Below, piece by piece: positions 1-11,145 of a DNA stretch of 64,000 nt. Position 1 is the stretch's first letter, and every line of letters begins with the position of its first letter. A model generated the notes under the pieces. That model ran no database searches, had not been told where the DNA came from, and was given only the letters and a program-made list of their open reading frames with translations. The stretch is from Lingula anatina (lineage: Eukaryota; Brachiopoda; Lingulata; Lingulida; Lingulidae), in assembly GCF_001039355.2 (NCBI RefSeq), contig NW_019775771.1, forward strand, positions 62,001 through 126,000. The letters are read 5' to 3'. A program made the translations under genes and the position numbers.

Positions 1-495
1 GGTTTTTCTTTCATGTACGTCTGCCATTTTTAGGTCACCGGCTTTGTAAAGCCTGGCTTAATTCGTTGAGAATGCGCTCTAACAGTGCCAGTAAGTGGTC
101 AGTAGTGGCTAGTAGCAAAACTGGACATGAATGCAAGGGTGCACAACCAAGATTTTACTGCTTGAGGTAACAACTTAAATATTTTACACTGAGCCATCAT
201 CCGAATGCAGCCTAATGTAAATATATCTGTATATATATATAGACCAGTGAGATAAGATTATGGAGAAAAGCAAACACATATACTAGTAGTAACTAATCAG
301 TGACTGATATATTTTAGCTGCATCAACTACCTGAATATCAAATAGCAGACTGTTCCCTTTTATTCATTTTTTCTATAAACATACTGTGTAGGATGAACAT
401 AGTCAAAAGAGGGAACACGCTGAAAAGTGTATCTCTACTCATGAGCATCATCATCATATCTCACTCTTTCCCTCTCCCTCCCTCCCTCACTCCTC

Positions 496-575
<80 letters not shown>

Positions 576-980
576 CCACACTATCAAAATTTACATCTGT
601 GGAAGCCAATAAGTGTGTAGTGAAAAAGTTAATATTCTAAGTTCTTAATATCGTAAGATCATGGTCGTTTCCACCTAATCAGATCAAGCCACAAAACAAA
701 ACAGCATTTCTTCCCAATAAGATTTTTTGTCTTCTAATAAACCGATGGTTTATGCTCATTACTAATTAAAGCGTGTTTAAACTGCCCGGCGGCAGTTTCA
801 TAAATTTGGAAAAGGCTAAGCCGATAGCATCTCAATCAGAATACAAACTAGCGTAATATCGACTTTTACCTTTAATTGATGAAAGACACCTGCGGCTAAG
901 TTTTGATTGATGGCATTAAGGGGGATTAATTTTCTAGAATCAAAAGCCAGGTCGTAGTACGAGTAGACTTTGAAGCGTCA
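1..980. other. 5' flank, no gene recognised
   Basis: No open frame here has recognisable protein content or bracketing splice sites. The only notable structure is the dinucleotide microsatellite listed separately. The sequence is AT-rich and probably intergenic DNA upstream of CCDC148, or a distal part of its 5' region. Confidence 0.5.
500..574. repeat. (CT)n-(CA)n compound microsatellite
   Basis: An uninterrupted CT run (about 500-532) passes directly into a CA run (about 533-574). The open frame translating it as Ser-Leu then Thr-His repeats is an artefact of the microsatellite and not a protein. Confidence 0.95.
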
Positions 981-1668
981 ATGAAGGCGACTGTCGGCGA
1001 AATCGACTCTTGCAATGAAGAAGCCCTGGGAATCCAATTACCACGGTACTCAAACAGTGCATCAAATTGTTTTCAAACTACATTTTCAAATGAGTTTTCC
1101 GGGGAGTTAACTGCAATACTTAAGGTATCGTACAAGTGATGGAAATAGTAAAGAAACTGCACCTACATTCTCCGATCTCCACGCTCTTCATTCTCCGAGT
1201 GATGACATGGAAGCCCAAGACAATCCTAAAACATGGTTTAAGCAGGAGAGCAAAAATGATATAGAATTGTAGCAAATATGTTTAAATAAAATAGCCTTTC
1301 GACAGATTGTGCTGACCGTAGGATTTGTAAGTATTAAAGTGGGTCAGTGTTTAATAAATCATGATTTGGGTTTAATTCTAGCATTAGTTATGTCTTGGAT
1401 AGCTATCCCAGATTGCACCGTTTTTATGGCCGCTTCCGGTATACTTATTTTTTGTTTTGGTCGTCATTTTTTCTTAGTTACACCTGTATTGAATAGTGTG
1501 TGGTTTAAAGTGTGACTCGAGTGAATATCTTCATTGTTATACCTGTTTAATCCAAATGATAATTTGCCCTTCACAGCATTTTACGATGACAAACACCCAA
1601 TGGCCATTGGCTCCCGTTTCCCTGTGAGTGAACTGACTGAAGAAACTGAAGAACTGATACAAGTTAAG
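981..1668 (+). other. Unassigned coding-like segments (possible upstream exons)
   Basis: An ATG at 981 opens 48 codons ending in AAG at 1124, followed by GTATCG, a possible donor. One frame over, about 53 codons stay open from 1111 to a TAG at about 1272, with a mixed, protein-like composition (for example KTWFKQESKNDIEL). A further open stretch at 1577-1668 lies between a plausible acceptor (CTTCACAG) and a plausible donor (AAG, then GTATGT). None of these joins in frame to the CCDC148 ATG exon, which has an in-frame stop just upstream of its ATG. They may be 5'UTR exons with upstream frames, a separate small gene, or chance. I do not recognise the protein. Confidence 0.25.
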
Positions 1669-1896
1669 GTATGTAGATTCTTTTGCATTTGCTCATATGA
1701 AATTGTGTATGGCAGCTAAAGGGATGAAATGAACAGTTTGATAGACAACAGTACCGACATATCGCTTAATCTGGTGGGTTTGAACTGGAAATGACGACAG
1801 TTTAATCATCCGATAATAATTTAAAAAATTAATTAATTTTAGTAAATAAATTATATTCTTCTTTTTGCCTTCAGGTGAACAGCCATTCTCAGCAAC

Positions 1897-4800
1897 ATGA
1901 GTGGAAGAGATTACAAGACATTTCTGACCAACCATCGCACAGAGAGCCAGCTGGCTGGTTTTCCAAAGGAAAAAATAAAAGAAGAAGGTACTTTTTACAT
2001 ATTAAATTCATGTTCCTTGTAACAACAACAACAATAATAATGCCATGATTTTGAAACAGAATTAGCATCATCAGGCCTATTGGTCAGTGTCTATGATAAT
2101 CAAATGTGAGAAGTAGAAATAACAATTTTCAGAGGTACAGTACAAATTTGAAAATAATACGAAGTTCAAAGAAATACACATTCAAAGAAAAATATATGTT
2201 TTCAGATAGTTGAAAGTAAAGATATTAGATTAAAGGTGTCATAAGACACTTAAGATTATTCTTTATTTAGCTTGTAATTGGATGCTTTTTTTTTTTCATA
2301 GACAAGTATGTCAGACGTTTTACCGAGGGTTTCAAAACCACCACCTATAGAGCCATGGACTATGAACAGCTTAAAACCCTGGCAACAGTGAAAAAGATGG
2401 CAGCACATAAATCTCTTCTTAAAATAAAGAAGATCCAACAGGCTTCCAAAGAGCACAAGGATCAGAACTTGATAAAACAGCATAAACTGGCTTGGCAGAA
2501 GGAATTCATAAGGCTAAACAATGCCAGGAAAAGACTTCAGGTTGAGATGGAAGCATTTATAAGGCAGAATGCAGAGGATGGAGCAGTGTGTTCACATAGT
2601 TTTCAGGACTTTGAGGATTATGAATCCAGTATAGTAAATGATTTCAGTCACTTTAAAACTGACACAGTGGAGCCAGTCTGGAATCTCAGGTGTGTGTTTG
2701 ACAGTTTCTTTTTTCATTAAAGTTTTTTTTATCAAACAGTGCGATGTGTTGAACTGTATTAGAATTTAAAAAAATGAAAAATTTTAAGAACTCTTTTATC
2801 TCCATCTTGTTAATTTAAATGTTTTTCATTTGTTTTACTGTAACATTTGTTCTTTCACTTTTTGATTTCTTGGTGCATTAATTTTATAATTAATTGATTG
2901 ATTATTTATTTACACATTTACACATAACATCAGGGAAGACTTAAAATACTGGGTGGTAGAGCACCAGAATGATGCCAAAGAAGAAGATGAGTCAGTCCTG
3001 GAAGAGCGCAAGGCAATTCTAGAAACTGTGGCCTCTGTTAATAGCCAGCAGGAGCTGGTACTGGAGAAATTACTCAATGAGCAGCTGTCACTGGAGCAGG
3101 AGTTGTCCTCAGGTAGGTGGAAGAGGCAGAGGGTGTGTGGGTTGCCTGCTCTGTAAAACAACTTGGGTCAAAAATGAATTTTTAGCAAAACCACCAGGAA
3201 TTTATGCCAATGGAGTTGCATTTCGCATATATACTTAGACTGGGTTGCCATCACTAGATCGATCTAACAGGATCGGTCCATCTACATGGGTCCCTCGCTA
3301 AACTGCTTTCAGCCCCAGCATCTTAGACATCTGGGACACCCACTAAAGCTGCTAAGCGATAGTTAAAGGGATAATAACTCTTCGTTTTGGCCCTAAAATG
3401 AATTTTCCTGGAGTAAACAACAATTTTCCCATACTTACCAATGGTTAATGAATCCATTTTCACATTCAAAGTTAGTCCCTGGTTTTTTTTCTGAAAAGTT
3501 CGGTTTTTTGTTATAATCTCTTAAGAGATTATAACAGAGTATAGCCGTCTGTGGAGGTCACGTGGTCCTATGACAAGCTCAGATATCAGAATAATAGCTA
3601 TAACTGCCGTTTTTGTAGTACAACAGAATATAGTATATTTCTATGAGTTGTTCACAATGTTTTTATTGTGAAATAGATCTCATACGAAGAGTTATTATCC
3701 CTTTAATTACTCTCTATCAGCCTCAGCAAGTGTGACAGACATCTAAACCACCCAAGTTAATTGCAATTAAGTGAGAATCCCCTTGGGGATAGTTCATTCC
3801 ATTACCATAACGATAGTCTATTATTTTTCTTCTCTTTTAACTGAGACCCGACAACATTCTTTTTAACCAAGACCCTACAACAGTAAGTCAAATTGTCATA
3901 ATTTTTATATATAATAACAATAATAAATTTACTATATTTATTGAAGGCCAGTTACACAAAAATGGTAAGAGGGTAAACATCCCCATCCTTTTTTTTCTAC
4001 AATAACAGTATATTACAAATCATATAAATATTAACTTTATCTCAATCTTTCAGGAGAGCTGGCAGAACTGTGCCACACCCATGAGAAGAAGGTCCAAGGG
4101 GGGATCCCCATGGAGGCCTTTGAACTGGAGTGCCCTGACCTTGACCTGAAAGCCTCGGTCCTCCAGGAGTTTATCCTCCTAGATGAACAGCACAGGGCCA
4201 GACTGGAGGACCTGGAGCAGGAACACGCTCAGGTTTTAGGGTAAATTTGTTGTTATGGTTGATATTTGTGGATACAGGGATTTGACTGCATTAATTGGGG
4301 CCAATTCCAAAATTACATGTCCATACACAGTTGGTGATTCTTGGATATCAAGTAGGATGGGTAGTTGGGGGGGGGATTGATATCCTGGATCCTCCTACCC
4401 CTTTCTGCTTGGAAAATATTGTAAAGTAGGCTGATATCATTGATTAAGGATATCAGGTATTTAAAACCCAAACTTTTGCCTTGATCAGTCCTACTTATAT
4501 CAGTCGAAATAGATCATCATCATCGTCATCATCATCATCATCATCATATATTATTATTATTATTAAAGCACAATTCTCATCTTATAGGTCAGAGAGGGGA
4601 GGTTGGAGTGAGGAGGATCATTATCTATTCCAAGTTATAGTAGAGCAATACCCCCATGACATGACCAACAGAAGAATGCTGTACATAGACAGACTGAAGA
4701 GACATTTTCCTGGGAAATCTAGACAAGAACTGGTAAGGGTTATTGTATGTTGTTTAAACTGTATTTAAACATTTTTAAGATGATTTTTTTTTATTTTCAT

Positions 4801-6217
4801 TTTTAGGAGTACTCAGATTACATAAGAATTTACACTTGAAACTGTGTGTTTGTTTTATTTTCTTCTTGCTATTTTAAACCATGCATAATTCCCTTCCTTC
4901 TTTTTTTTAATTGTGGAGATTTGGTACAAAAATCAAGATCACTTCATTAGACACATAGATGTTTGTTTATCATTCGGATAGGTAACAAAGTGGTACTTAA
5001 ACAACTCTCAATTAGTAAAATAATGTCTACTTTATGGGTCAGGTTGATCATGAAGATTGGTGTACAAGACACAAATATTACCATGACAGGAAGAAAGCTC
5101 TGACGCTGGATTGGTTGCGGGACAGGAAGGAGCTCCTCACCAAGGCCAGCGCCACCTTTGCCGAAGTTTGCATGGCCCAGGAATTGGAGGAGGTGAAAAA
5201 CGAGTTCAAGCAGAAGCAGAAAGAGCTTTGTGATGTTCTCTATGACAAGGTGAGTTACTCTGTGGGTGTGAGTGTGAAAAAGACAAAGTTAATGTGTCTG
5301 AGATGTAGGTATTACTTGCCAATTTTTTTTTCCACTCTCACAGTTTACCATTTTAGTGCAGGTAGTTATGTTAGAGGGGGTTTATAGATTTAAGGGCTGA
5401 ATTTGGAAAGATTAGTAGCTTTGCAGGATATGTAGACTAAGAAAACATGTTTTGGGGAAATGTTCAAATTAGAATAGTAGACCTTTTCTTGTTTTCCACT
5501 CGCAGTGTTCTTTTATTTTAGGGGGGGGGGATAGTTTTTAAGGTCTGAAATTGGAAAGATTAGAAGCTTTGCAGGATATGTAGACCTACGAAGCATGTTT
5601 TGGGGAAATGTTCAAATTAGAACAGTACACCTTTTCTTGTTTTCCACTTGCTGTGTTAGGTGCAGCGTTGGAGGGAACAGAAAATGGAGCTGATGTGGCT
5701 GGAACAACAGGAAGAAGAGAGGAAGAGGAAAGAACAGGAGGAACTGATGAAAATAGAAGAAGAAAAAGAGAAGAAGAAACGACAAGAGCAAAAGGAAAAG
5801 GTTTGACGGAATTTTAAGATTTAGAAAGAAGAATGTTTTATTTCATTTGCATGTAAAGAGTTGACTAAGGTTGATTAATGACAAATACAGTTTAAAAGAA
5901 TTTCAAAGTTATTTATAAGCTGTGCTTTGGTATTTCTATACAACAATTATGTAAAGAGATTACAGCTGTATTTTGCTTTTGGCTTAGTGATTAATCTTTT
6001 CTTTCTAATTACTTTATGTTGATTTTTTTTTATACAGTATATATTTTATGGTGCCATTTCAGCTGAACAAGTACCACATACAGCAAGAAGAAGAACAGAG
6101 AAAGAGAAGGGAGGACGAACAAAAAAGAATGGAAGAGTTGAAGAAAATTCTACAAGAACAAGCAGTACATGATAAAGAAAGGTATGGCATGTTGAAATAT
6201 AATACAGAACTTATCTT

Positions 6218-6249
<32 letters not shown>

Positions 6250-7652
6250 ATGGCAACCTCCTGACCTAAAGAGCCAGTGTTTCACCCCAAAATAATTTAG
6301 GTTTAATCATTTTGAAATAAAACGGTTATAAATTTTTCTCTTCTAGAGTTAAGTTCCGTGAGGAGCAGATATTGAAGAAAGAAATAGCTAAGTATGAGAA
6401 GGAGCAGGACAGGCTGAGAGATGAGGAGGAGAGGGAACAGAGATTGGAGGCTCTCAGGGAAAAGGTTGGTTCTAAAGCGAAAATAAGAATTTGATTAGGA
6501 AGTTATTTTGTAAAAGATTTGAAATATATTTATACACAGTTATTTCAAGGTGTACAAATACTTACTAGATTGAATAACTCACTCATTATAATAAATGAAA
6601 GAATCTGACATTTTGCTCATTTTGTTCAGCTAACTGTTTTAATCTTTTCTTTACTAATTTGGAGGAAAACCAAACCCCTCCCTTTGTTTCTTTTTAAGGA
6701 AAAGCCAGAGAATTTTATATCGACTTTTGCAATCTTAAAGAGTAGACTAAAGTAATAATTATTTTATTTTCAAGGTGCGTCCTGTGGTGGCCAGTGATCC
6801 TGAGAGGATATGGAATGACACTGAGGTAGGTGATAATTTTATATTAACTTACACCCTGTTCCTGTTCTCTTTTCCTGCCTTCCCCAACCCACTCTCCAAT
6901 GGATGCTGGAAAATTTCTTTTTTTGTTCTGATTAATTTTAGTTTTTGACAGAAATTTTGAAAGCTATGAATTTTAACCATAAAAGTGTGTAATCAACGCT
7001 AATTGTTTGCTTAAATTTCCATTAATTATAATTTATTTAAATGAAACTAATAATGCACTGTGGTAAATACCTGATTTAATGATTTTTTTGCTTTTTATTT
7101 GTCTTTTTTATCTCAGGCGTGGCACAGTAGAGTAACAGGGGATGAAGACATCAATATTCAGAAACCTCTCTTCAAGATGCTTGGCTTTTCAGCAAATCAG
7201 GTAACCCACTGTTTATGAGTTATTGTCAAAATAATTTTGAAGTGAAAAAAAAAAGAGGTATGAAAGAGTGAGACTAAAATTTGCTTATTTTGGAAACCAC
7301 AGTTAAGTTTTTTTGCCATCTTTTTTTTATTGTAGATCGAGTAACTGTTTTTTCCAAATCGCATCAGAGCCAAGACTGAGATCAAGATTTGCTAATTTTG
7401 GAAACCACACTGGATAATTAGTCAAGATATTGTGTAAATCATGAGCACAATCATGTCACAATTAAAATATAAAACTATCTTCTCCAGGTTGCGTCAGACC
7501 CTAGAGTGAGATTAGAGCAAAAATTGCGCGAGGCAGGAATTCAGGGGTCAGATTATGGGCGCCTTATGATGAAGCAAATGAAGCCACCAACACAACCAAG
7601 AAAAGATATGGAGTCAACAGTGTTCAAACATCTACCAAAAGATGGTTCTTAG
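1897..7652 (+). CDS. CCDC148: Coiled-coil domain-containing protein 148
   Basis: Twelve coding exons: 1897-1987, 2302-2689, 2934-3112, 4054-4240, 4588-4732, 5043-5249, 5660-5800, 6063-6181, 6347-6464, 6775-6825, 7117-7200, 7488-7652. All use GT-AG sites with consistent phases and give 624 aa (human about 590). Orthology to CCDC148 is shown by order-preserving matches: MDYEQLKTL and LIKQHKLAW near residues 50-100, LECPDLDLKASVL, LSEED-like SEEDHYLFQVIVEQYPHD, HFPGKSRQEL, a long Glu/Lys/Arg coiled coil (about residues 400-530), and the diagnostic C-terminus PRKDMESTVFK followed by HLPKDGS. The ATG at 1897 is chosen because the same exon has an in-frame TGA at 1876-1878. The molecular function of the family is poorly known; a cytoskeletal or ciliary role is only suggested by its coiled coils. 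The gene converges with TTLL4. Confidence 0.93.
3363..3706 (+). mobile_element. MITE family A, copy 1 (CCDC148 intron 3)
   Basis: A 344-bp non-coding element whose ends are inverted repeats, TTAAAGGGATAATAACTC at the left and its complement at the right. The centre carries a perfect 26-bp palindrome at 3510-3535. TTAA at both ends could be a target duplication of piggyBac type or part of the inverted repeat. Related copies lie at 11415, 43829 and 51686. Confidence 0.85.
5403..5658 (+). repeat. 148-bp tandem duplication of the CCDC148 intron 6 3' end
   Basis: The stretch from about 5403 to 5510 is repeated from about 5551 to 5658, with few differences and a period of 148 bp. Both copies include the polypyrimidine tract next to the 3' splice site. 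The first ends in a CAG-like decoy and a poly-G run (5521-5530); the second leads into the used acceptor, with the exon starting at 5660. Confidence 0.8.
6217..6249. repeat. (GTT)n microsatellite in CCDC148 intron 8
   Basis: About ten GTT/TGT trinucleotides follow exon 8. In frame they translate as poly-Cys, which is not protein because the donor at 6182 precedes them. Confidence 0.9.
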
Positions 7653-7800
7653 TCCAATATATTTAATTAGTTTTATTAAACAAAATCCAAAGTATGTATT
7701 CAAACATCTATCAACAGTATTTAAATATCTTTCAAAAGATGTCCATCTAAATGTTCCACATTCCAAGAAAAGAGTTTTCAAACATTTTCCCAAAGATGGC
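7620..7800 (+). repeat. Degenerate repeats of the CCDC148 C-terminal coding motif in the 3'UTR
   Basis: The last coding motif (7620-7646, encoding VFKHLPKDG) is followed after the stop by three degenerate copies at about 7699-7717, 7718-7744 and 7773-7800. In a frame different from the CDS they read VFKHLS, VFKYLSKD and VFKHFPKDG. This looks like local duplication of the gene's end. Confidence 0.6.
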
Positions 7801-7833
7801 TTGAAGTTCCAAATGTTATTAAGAATGAAACGG

Positions 7834-7839
7834 AATAAA
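7834..7839 (+). terminator. Candidate CCDC148 polyadenylation signal
   Basis: An AATAAA hexamer lies about 180 bp beyond the CCDC148 stop codon. It is the first canonical signal downstream. Confidence 0.5.
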
Positions 7840-7852
7840 AAGTGAGAAAGAC

Positions 7853-9820
7853 TTTGTGAGTTTAACTCTGTGTATTATCTCCAGAACATCCACATGCCGC
7901 ATTTCACAAGTTGAACTTTACAGCATTCAACCCTTGGAGAGAGGTTCTCTGCTACGTACACTCCCTTCATTAGGCTTGCTCTTGACAGAGTAAGCCAGAC
8001 TGTGCATTGCTGCATCTAACACAAATTTCAAAGCTGATCATTTTATTTTTGAGTAAAGAAGTGCAGCAGTCCAAAACCATACTTCATATAACCTACTGTA
8101 GCGTTAATTTTCACAAATTAATTTTTTAACCCATTGAAAAATTGCAGTCTTAAATAAAAAGTAAAACACTGGTTTCTCTTTCACTCAATCTGAAAATTTA
8201 TTTCAATTTGAAAGAAATTGGCACAGCCAATGTCAGTAATCGACAAGAAAATATGTACATTACTGGCAAACAAATTTGCATAACCTTCTTTTTTTTTTAC
8301 ATTTCTTGAGCAATGTTAAATTTGATTCGACTCCATGGCATTTCGTATGTAGCACAACCTGTTGTGTTAGTTGAAATTTATCCAATCTTGAAATTCTTAG
8401 TAGGCTATGTAGTAGCTAGTGTTTAGTAAAAAAAATATAAATTTTGTATGAACACATGATTTAAATAGTTGTATTTTTTCAGTTGCATAAGAGCATAACA
8501 ACAGAATTTTTAAGCCTAACTTTTCAACAAAAAGTATTTACCCTAGTATTATTCAGTACACATCAACACTTAAACTTTCAGGACATAAACACAAAGACAA
8601 ACTTAACAACAAACAAAAAGCTACAGTACATGCATCACTCTGAGCATTTTTTTAAATCGGTCAAAAAAAAAATCACTATCAAACAAAACAAAACCTGACT
8701 AGACAAATAATGTTTGAATTTTGTGTTGTTCTGAAAGTTTCCAATTTTTGAAAAAGGGGTCTTTAGATGCCTCCTATAGATGTCTCTGCAGTCAACGCAG
8801 TCATAAGAAACATTGTACAAGGCACAATTCTCAAAATTTAGAAACTATCAGACCCAACAAATCCCCGCCTACCCCATTACAATTTTAAGGAACAGAAATT
8901 TTAGCTTCACATTTTATCCATTTTGATTTTTGAGAGGTTCTCTTTCTCTTGAATTCTAATGGTCATGCTACTGTGACACACAAAAAACATGAAACTGATG
9001 TTAGTAAATGATGTGATTGAGTGAAAATTTGTGATAACATGTGAGTTTCCATAACAATTAATGATTTAAAGTATTGTGAAAAGAATCTTATTTTAACAAC
9101 ACTTTTATGAAAAAGAAACCAAAAAATAAATAACTAGCCATGAAACTTGGTCATGAAAATGGGATAGGTGATACCTTTTGTAATTTGTAGGTACTTTTTA
9201 TCTCAATGTTCTTCTAAATACTCCAAATGTACCCCAGACTTGTAGTAAAACATCCATTTTGAAAACAATAAGATATTGATTAGTATTGTTATATATTGTA
9301 TTCATGTTATTTTGCCTTTAAATTAGATACATGTCTATAAATTATTAATCGTAAATGGCTTATAGTGCCTGGAATGTAATATATCACCTAGGCATTTAAG
9401 TTTTATATAAAATATATAAATCCCTAGTGTTCAGTAAAGTATATAACTCAGTTCCATTATAATATAATATAACCACCACGTCTACATGTTAGGAAATAAC
9501 AGTCACATACATGTTGACTTTTGCATAAAAATAAATACTTACAATTAATGTTAATCCTAACTATGATAATACTTATGTTGCATATACTTCTCTGAATCAG
9601 CTGACTTGCTTGCATTTCCATGCAAAGTGAAAGTGAAAGTGAAACTGTTAGTAAAAGGCACAGAAATGTGGGTGTAAAGAAAAAGAGTGAGACATGAACG
9701 AGATCTGACACCCCCCCCCCCACATACCCTTTGGCAGCCCATACATAAGGTGCACAACAGGCAATTAACTCAGTCCATTAGACATGAATTTCATTGTAAT
9801 CATCGGCATTACCTTGATGT
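7853..9820. other. Convergent intergenic region
   Basis: AT-rich DNA between the ends of CCDC148 and TTLL4. The open frames are short and show no family resemblance. A poly-C run lies at about 9711-9721, and a GTGAAA hexamer repeat at about 9627-9650. Nothing else is supported. Confidence 0.6.
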
Positions 9821-9821
9821 A

Positions 9822-9827
9822 TTTATT
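9822..9827 (-). terminator. Candidate TTLL4 polyadenylation signal
   Basis: TTTATT on the plus strand reads AATAAA on the minus strand, about 490 bp beyond the distal TTLL4 stop (10312). A second AATAAA overlaps that stop codon at about 10311-10316. Which is used cannot be told from sequence. Confidence 0.35.
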
Positions 9828-10311
9828 ACCTGGAGCAGCAACTTGGCTAACATTGCCTAGTAACTGTGTGCCACTTGCGTTAGCAATCCACTCTAATGGC
9901 TGTGTTTAAACAAACTTTTAGGTTGCATAAAGACATCCCTTGGCCTCATATTACTTGAAAAAATAATTTTATATCACATGGGGGCCAAGGTGATTGGTCT
10001 CTTTAAAAAAACCTAATCCATCATTGGGGGGTATTGTAATACTGATGATATGGTCATCTGATGTAAGCATGATAATATACTACCTACAAACACTCTATAC
10101 TAACAACACAATAAATTTAGTGTGAATGGCGCCAGTACTACATATTACACTACTATCACAGAGGAGACCTGAAAAACTGCCCAATCAGTTTACGTCATAG
10201 GAAATGATCACTCACAATGCTTGTTACATGGTCAGCATTCCTGCCTTTTCGACGTTAACAGAAACGTGTCATGAACCAATGGCATCCAAGCCTCAATTGG
10301 GCAGTTCTTAT

Positions 10312-11145
10312 TTATTTGTGCGCGTGAAAAGAAGATGGGTGTCCTATGTCATTGAGATTCTGAACTTCGGCCACAGAGTACACTTGAGCTCTGGCGAGCA
10401 GCTTGCTACCTTGGGGAGAACTATGGCGCCGCATGATCTGCAGTGTCTCTCTCCACACAGGTATAATATTTGACCCTACGGGACCTGTGTAATCCTTGCT
10501 GTTGAAGCTGAAATGGCGCTGAATCTTATAGGAGGAGGGCCGAGGTCTTCCTCCTCTTCTAGCTGCAGGCCTGTTATCGAGTGCCTCTGACTCCGCACCT
10601 GACATCGTGAAGACGGCCGAATCCGAGGTACTGGACTGAGACCATGATGCCTTCTTGTACTGAGACAGACTGCTGTCAAGGTCACGCAGCCCAACACGAC
10701 TGACGCTGCTGAGACGTGCATGTTCCCGCAAGGTGGCGCTATTACCACTCTTAGGGAGCAAACCCCTTCGAGCTATGGCCAAGCTGACAGAGTTGGCACG
10801 TTTCTGTGTCACTGCTTCCAGGAATGACGGCGAAGTCCCTGTGACAGAGTTTGAGGATTCCTTCAAATTCAATGGCAAAGTTAAAGGAGGAATGCTATCT
10901 TCTTCAACACTGATATCACCAGTGTCAGTTAGATTCTCCTTGGTTGCTGTGGAATCTGGCAACTCTCCAATAGACTCGCGTACCTTCTTCATCCAGTCCG
11001 ATATAGAGTTACGCTGCTGCTTCAAACTCTCGCCAGGTGTAAGGTGAAGTCGAATGCTACTACTACTATTACTACTCTGCTGGCCAAAAAATGTAATATC
11101 CGAAGCTTCTAAAAGTTCCTTCAATGGCGGTAGACGGGGAAGGCC
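10312..11145 (-). CDS. 277-codon open frame in phase behind the TTLL4 TGA (C-terminal extension or alternative exon)
   Basis: Directly after the TTLL4 TGA (11148-11146) the same reading frame stays open for 277 codons to a TAA at 10314-10312. The translation is Ser-, Arg- and Lys-rich, with stretches such as KELLEASDITFFGQQ, ISDWMKKVRESIGELPD and IIPVWRETLQIMRRH that look like real protein. It has no ATG near its start. Possible readings: (a) the TGA is a nonsense allele or base error (CGA to TGA is a CpG-type change); (b) stop-codon readthrough; (c) splicing that skips the TGA, for example the phase-0 end of the exon at 12368 joined to an AG at about 11119. I do not recognise the domain. Vertebrate TTLL4 ends at a length close to the TGA form. 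Confidence 0.6.
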   Translation of the reverse strand, partial: GLPRLPPLKELLEASDITFFGQQSSNSSSSIRLHLTPGESLKQQRNSISDWMKKVRESIGELPDSTATKENLTDTGDISVEEDSIPPLTLPLNLKESSNSVTGTSPSFLEAVTQKRANSVSLAIARRGLLPKSGNSATLREHARLSSVSRVGLRDLDSSLSQYKKASWSQSSTSDSAVFTMSGAESEALDNRPAARRGGRPRPSSYKIQRHFSFNSKDYTGPVGSNIIPVWRETLQIMRRHSSPQGSKLLARAQVYSVAEVQNLNDIGHPSSFHAHK

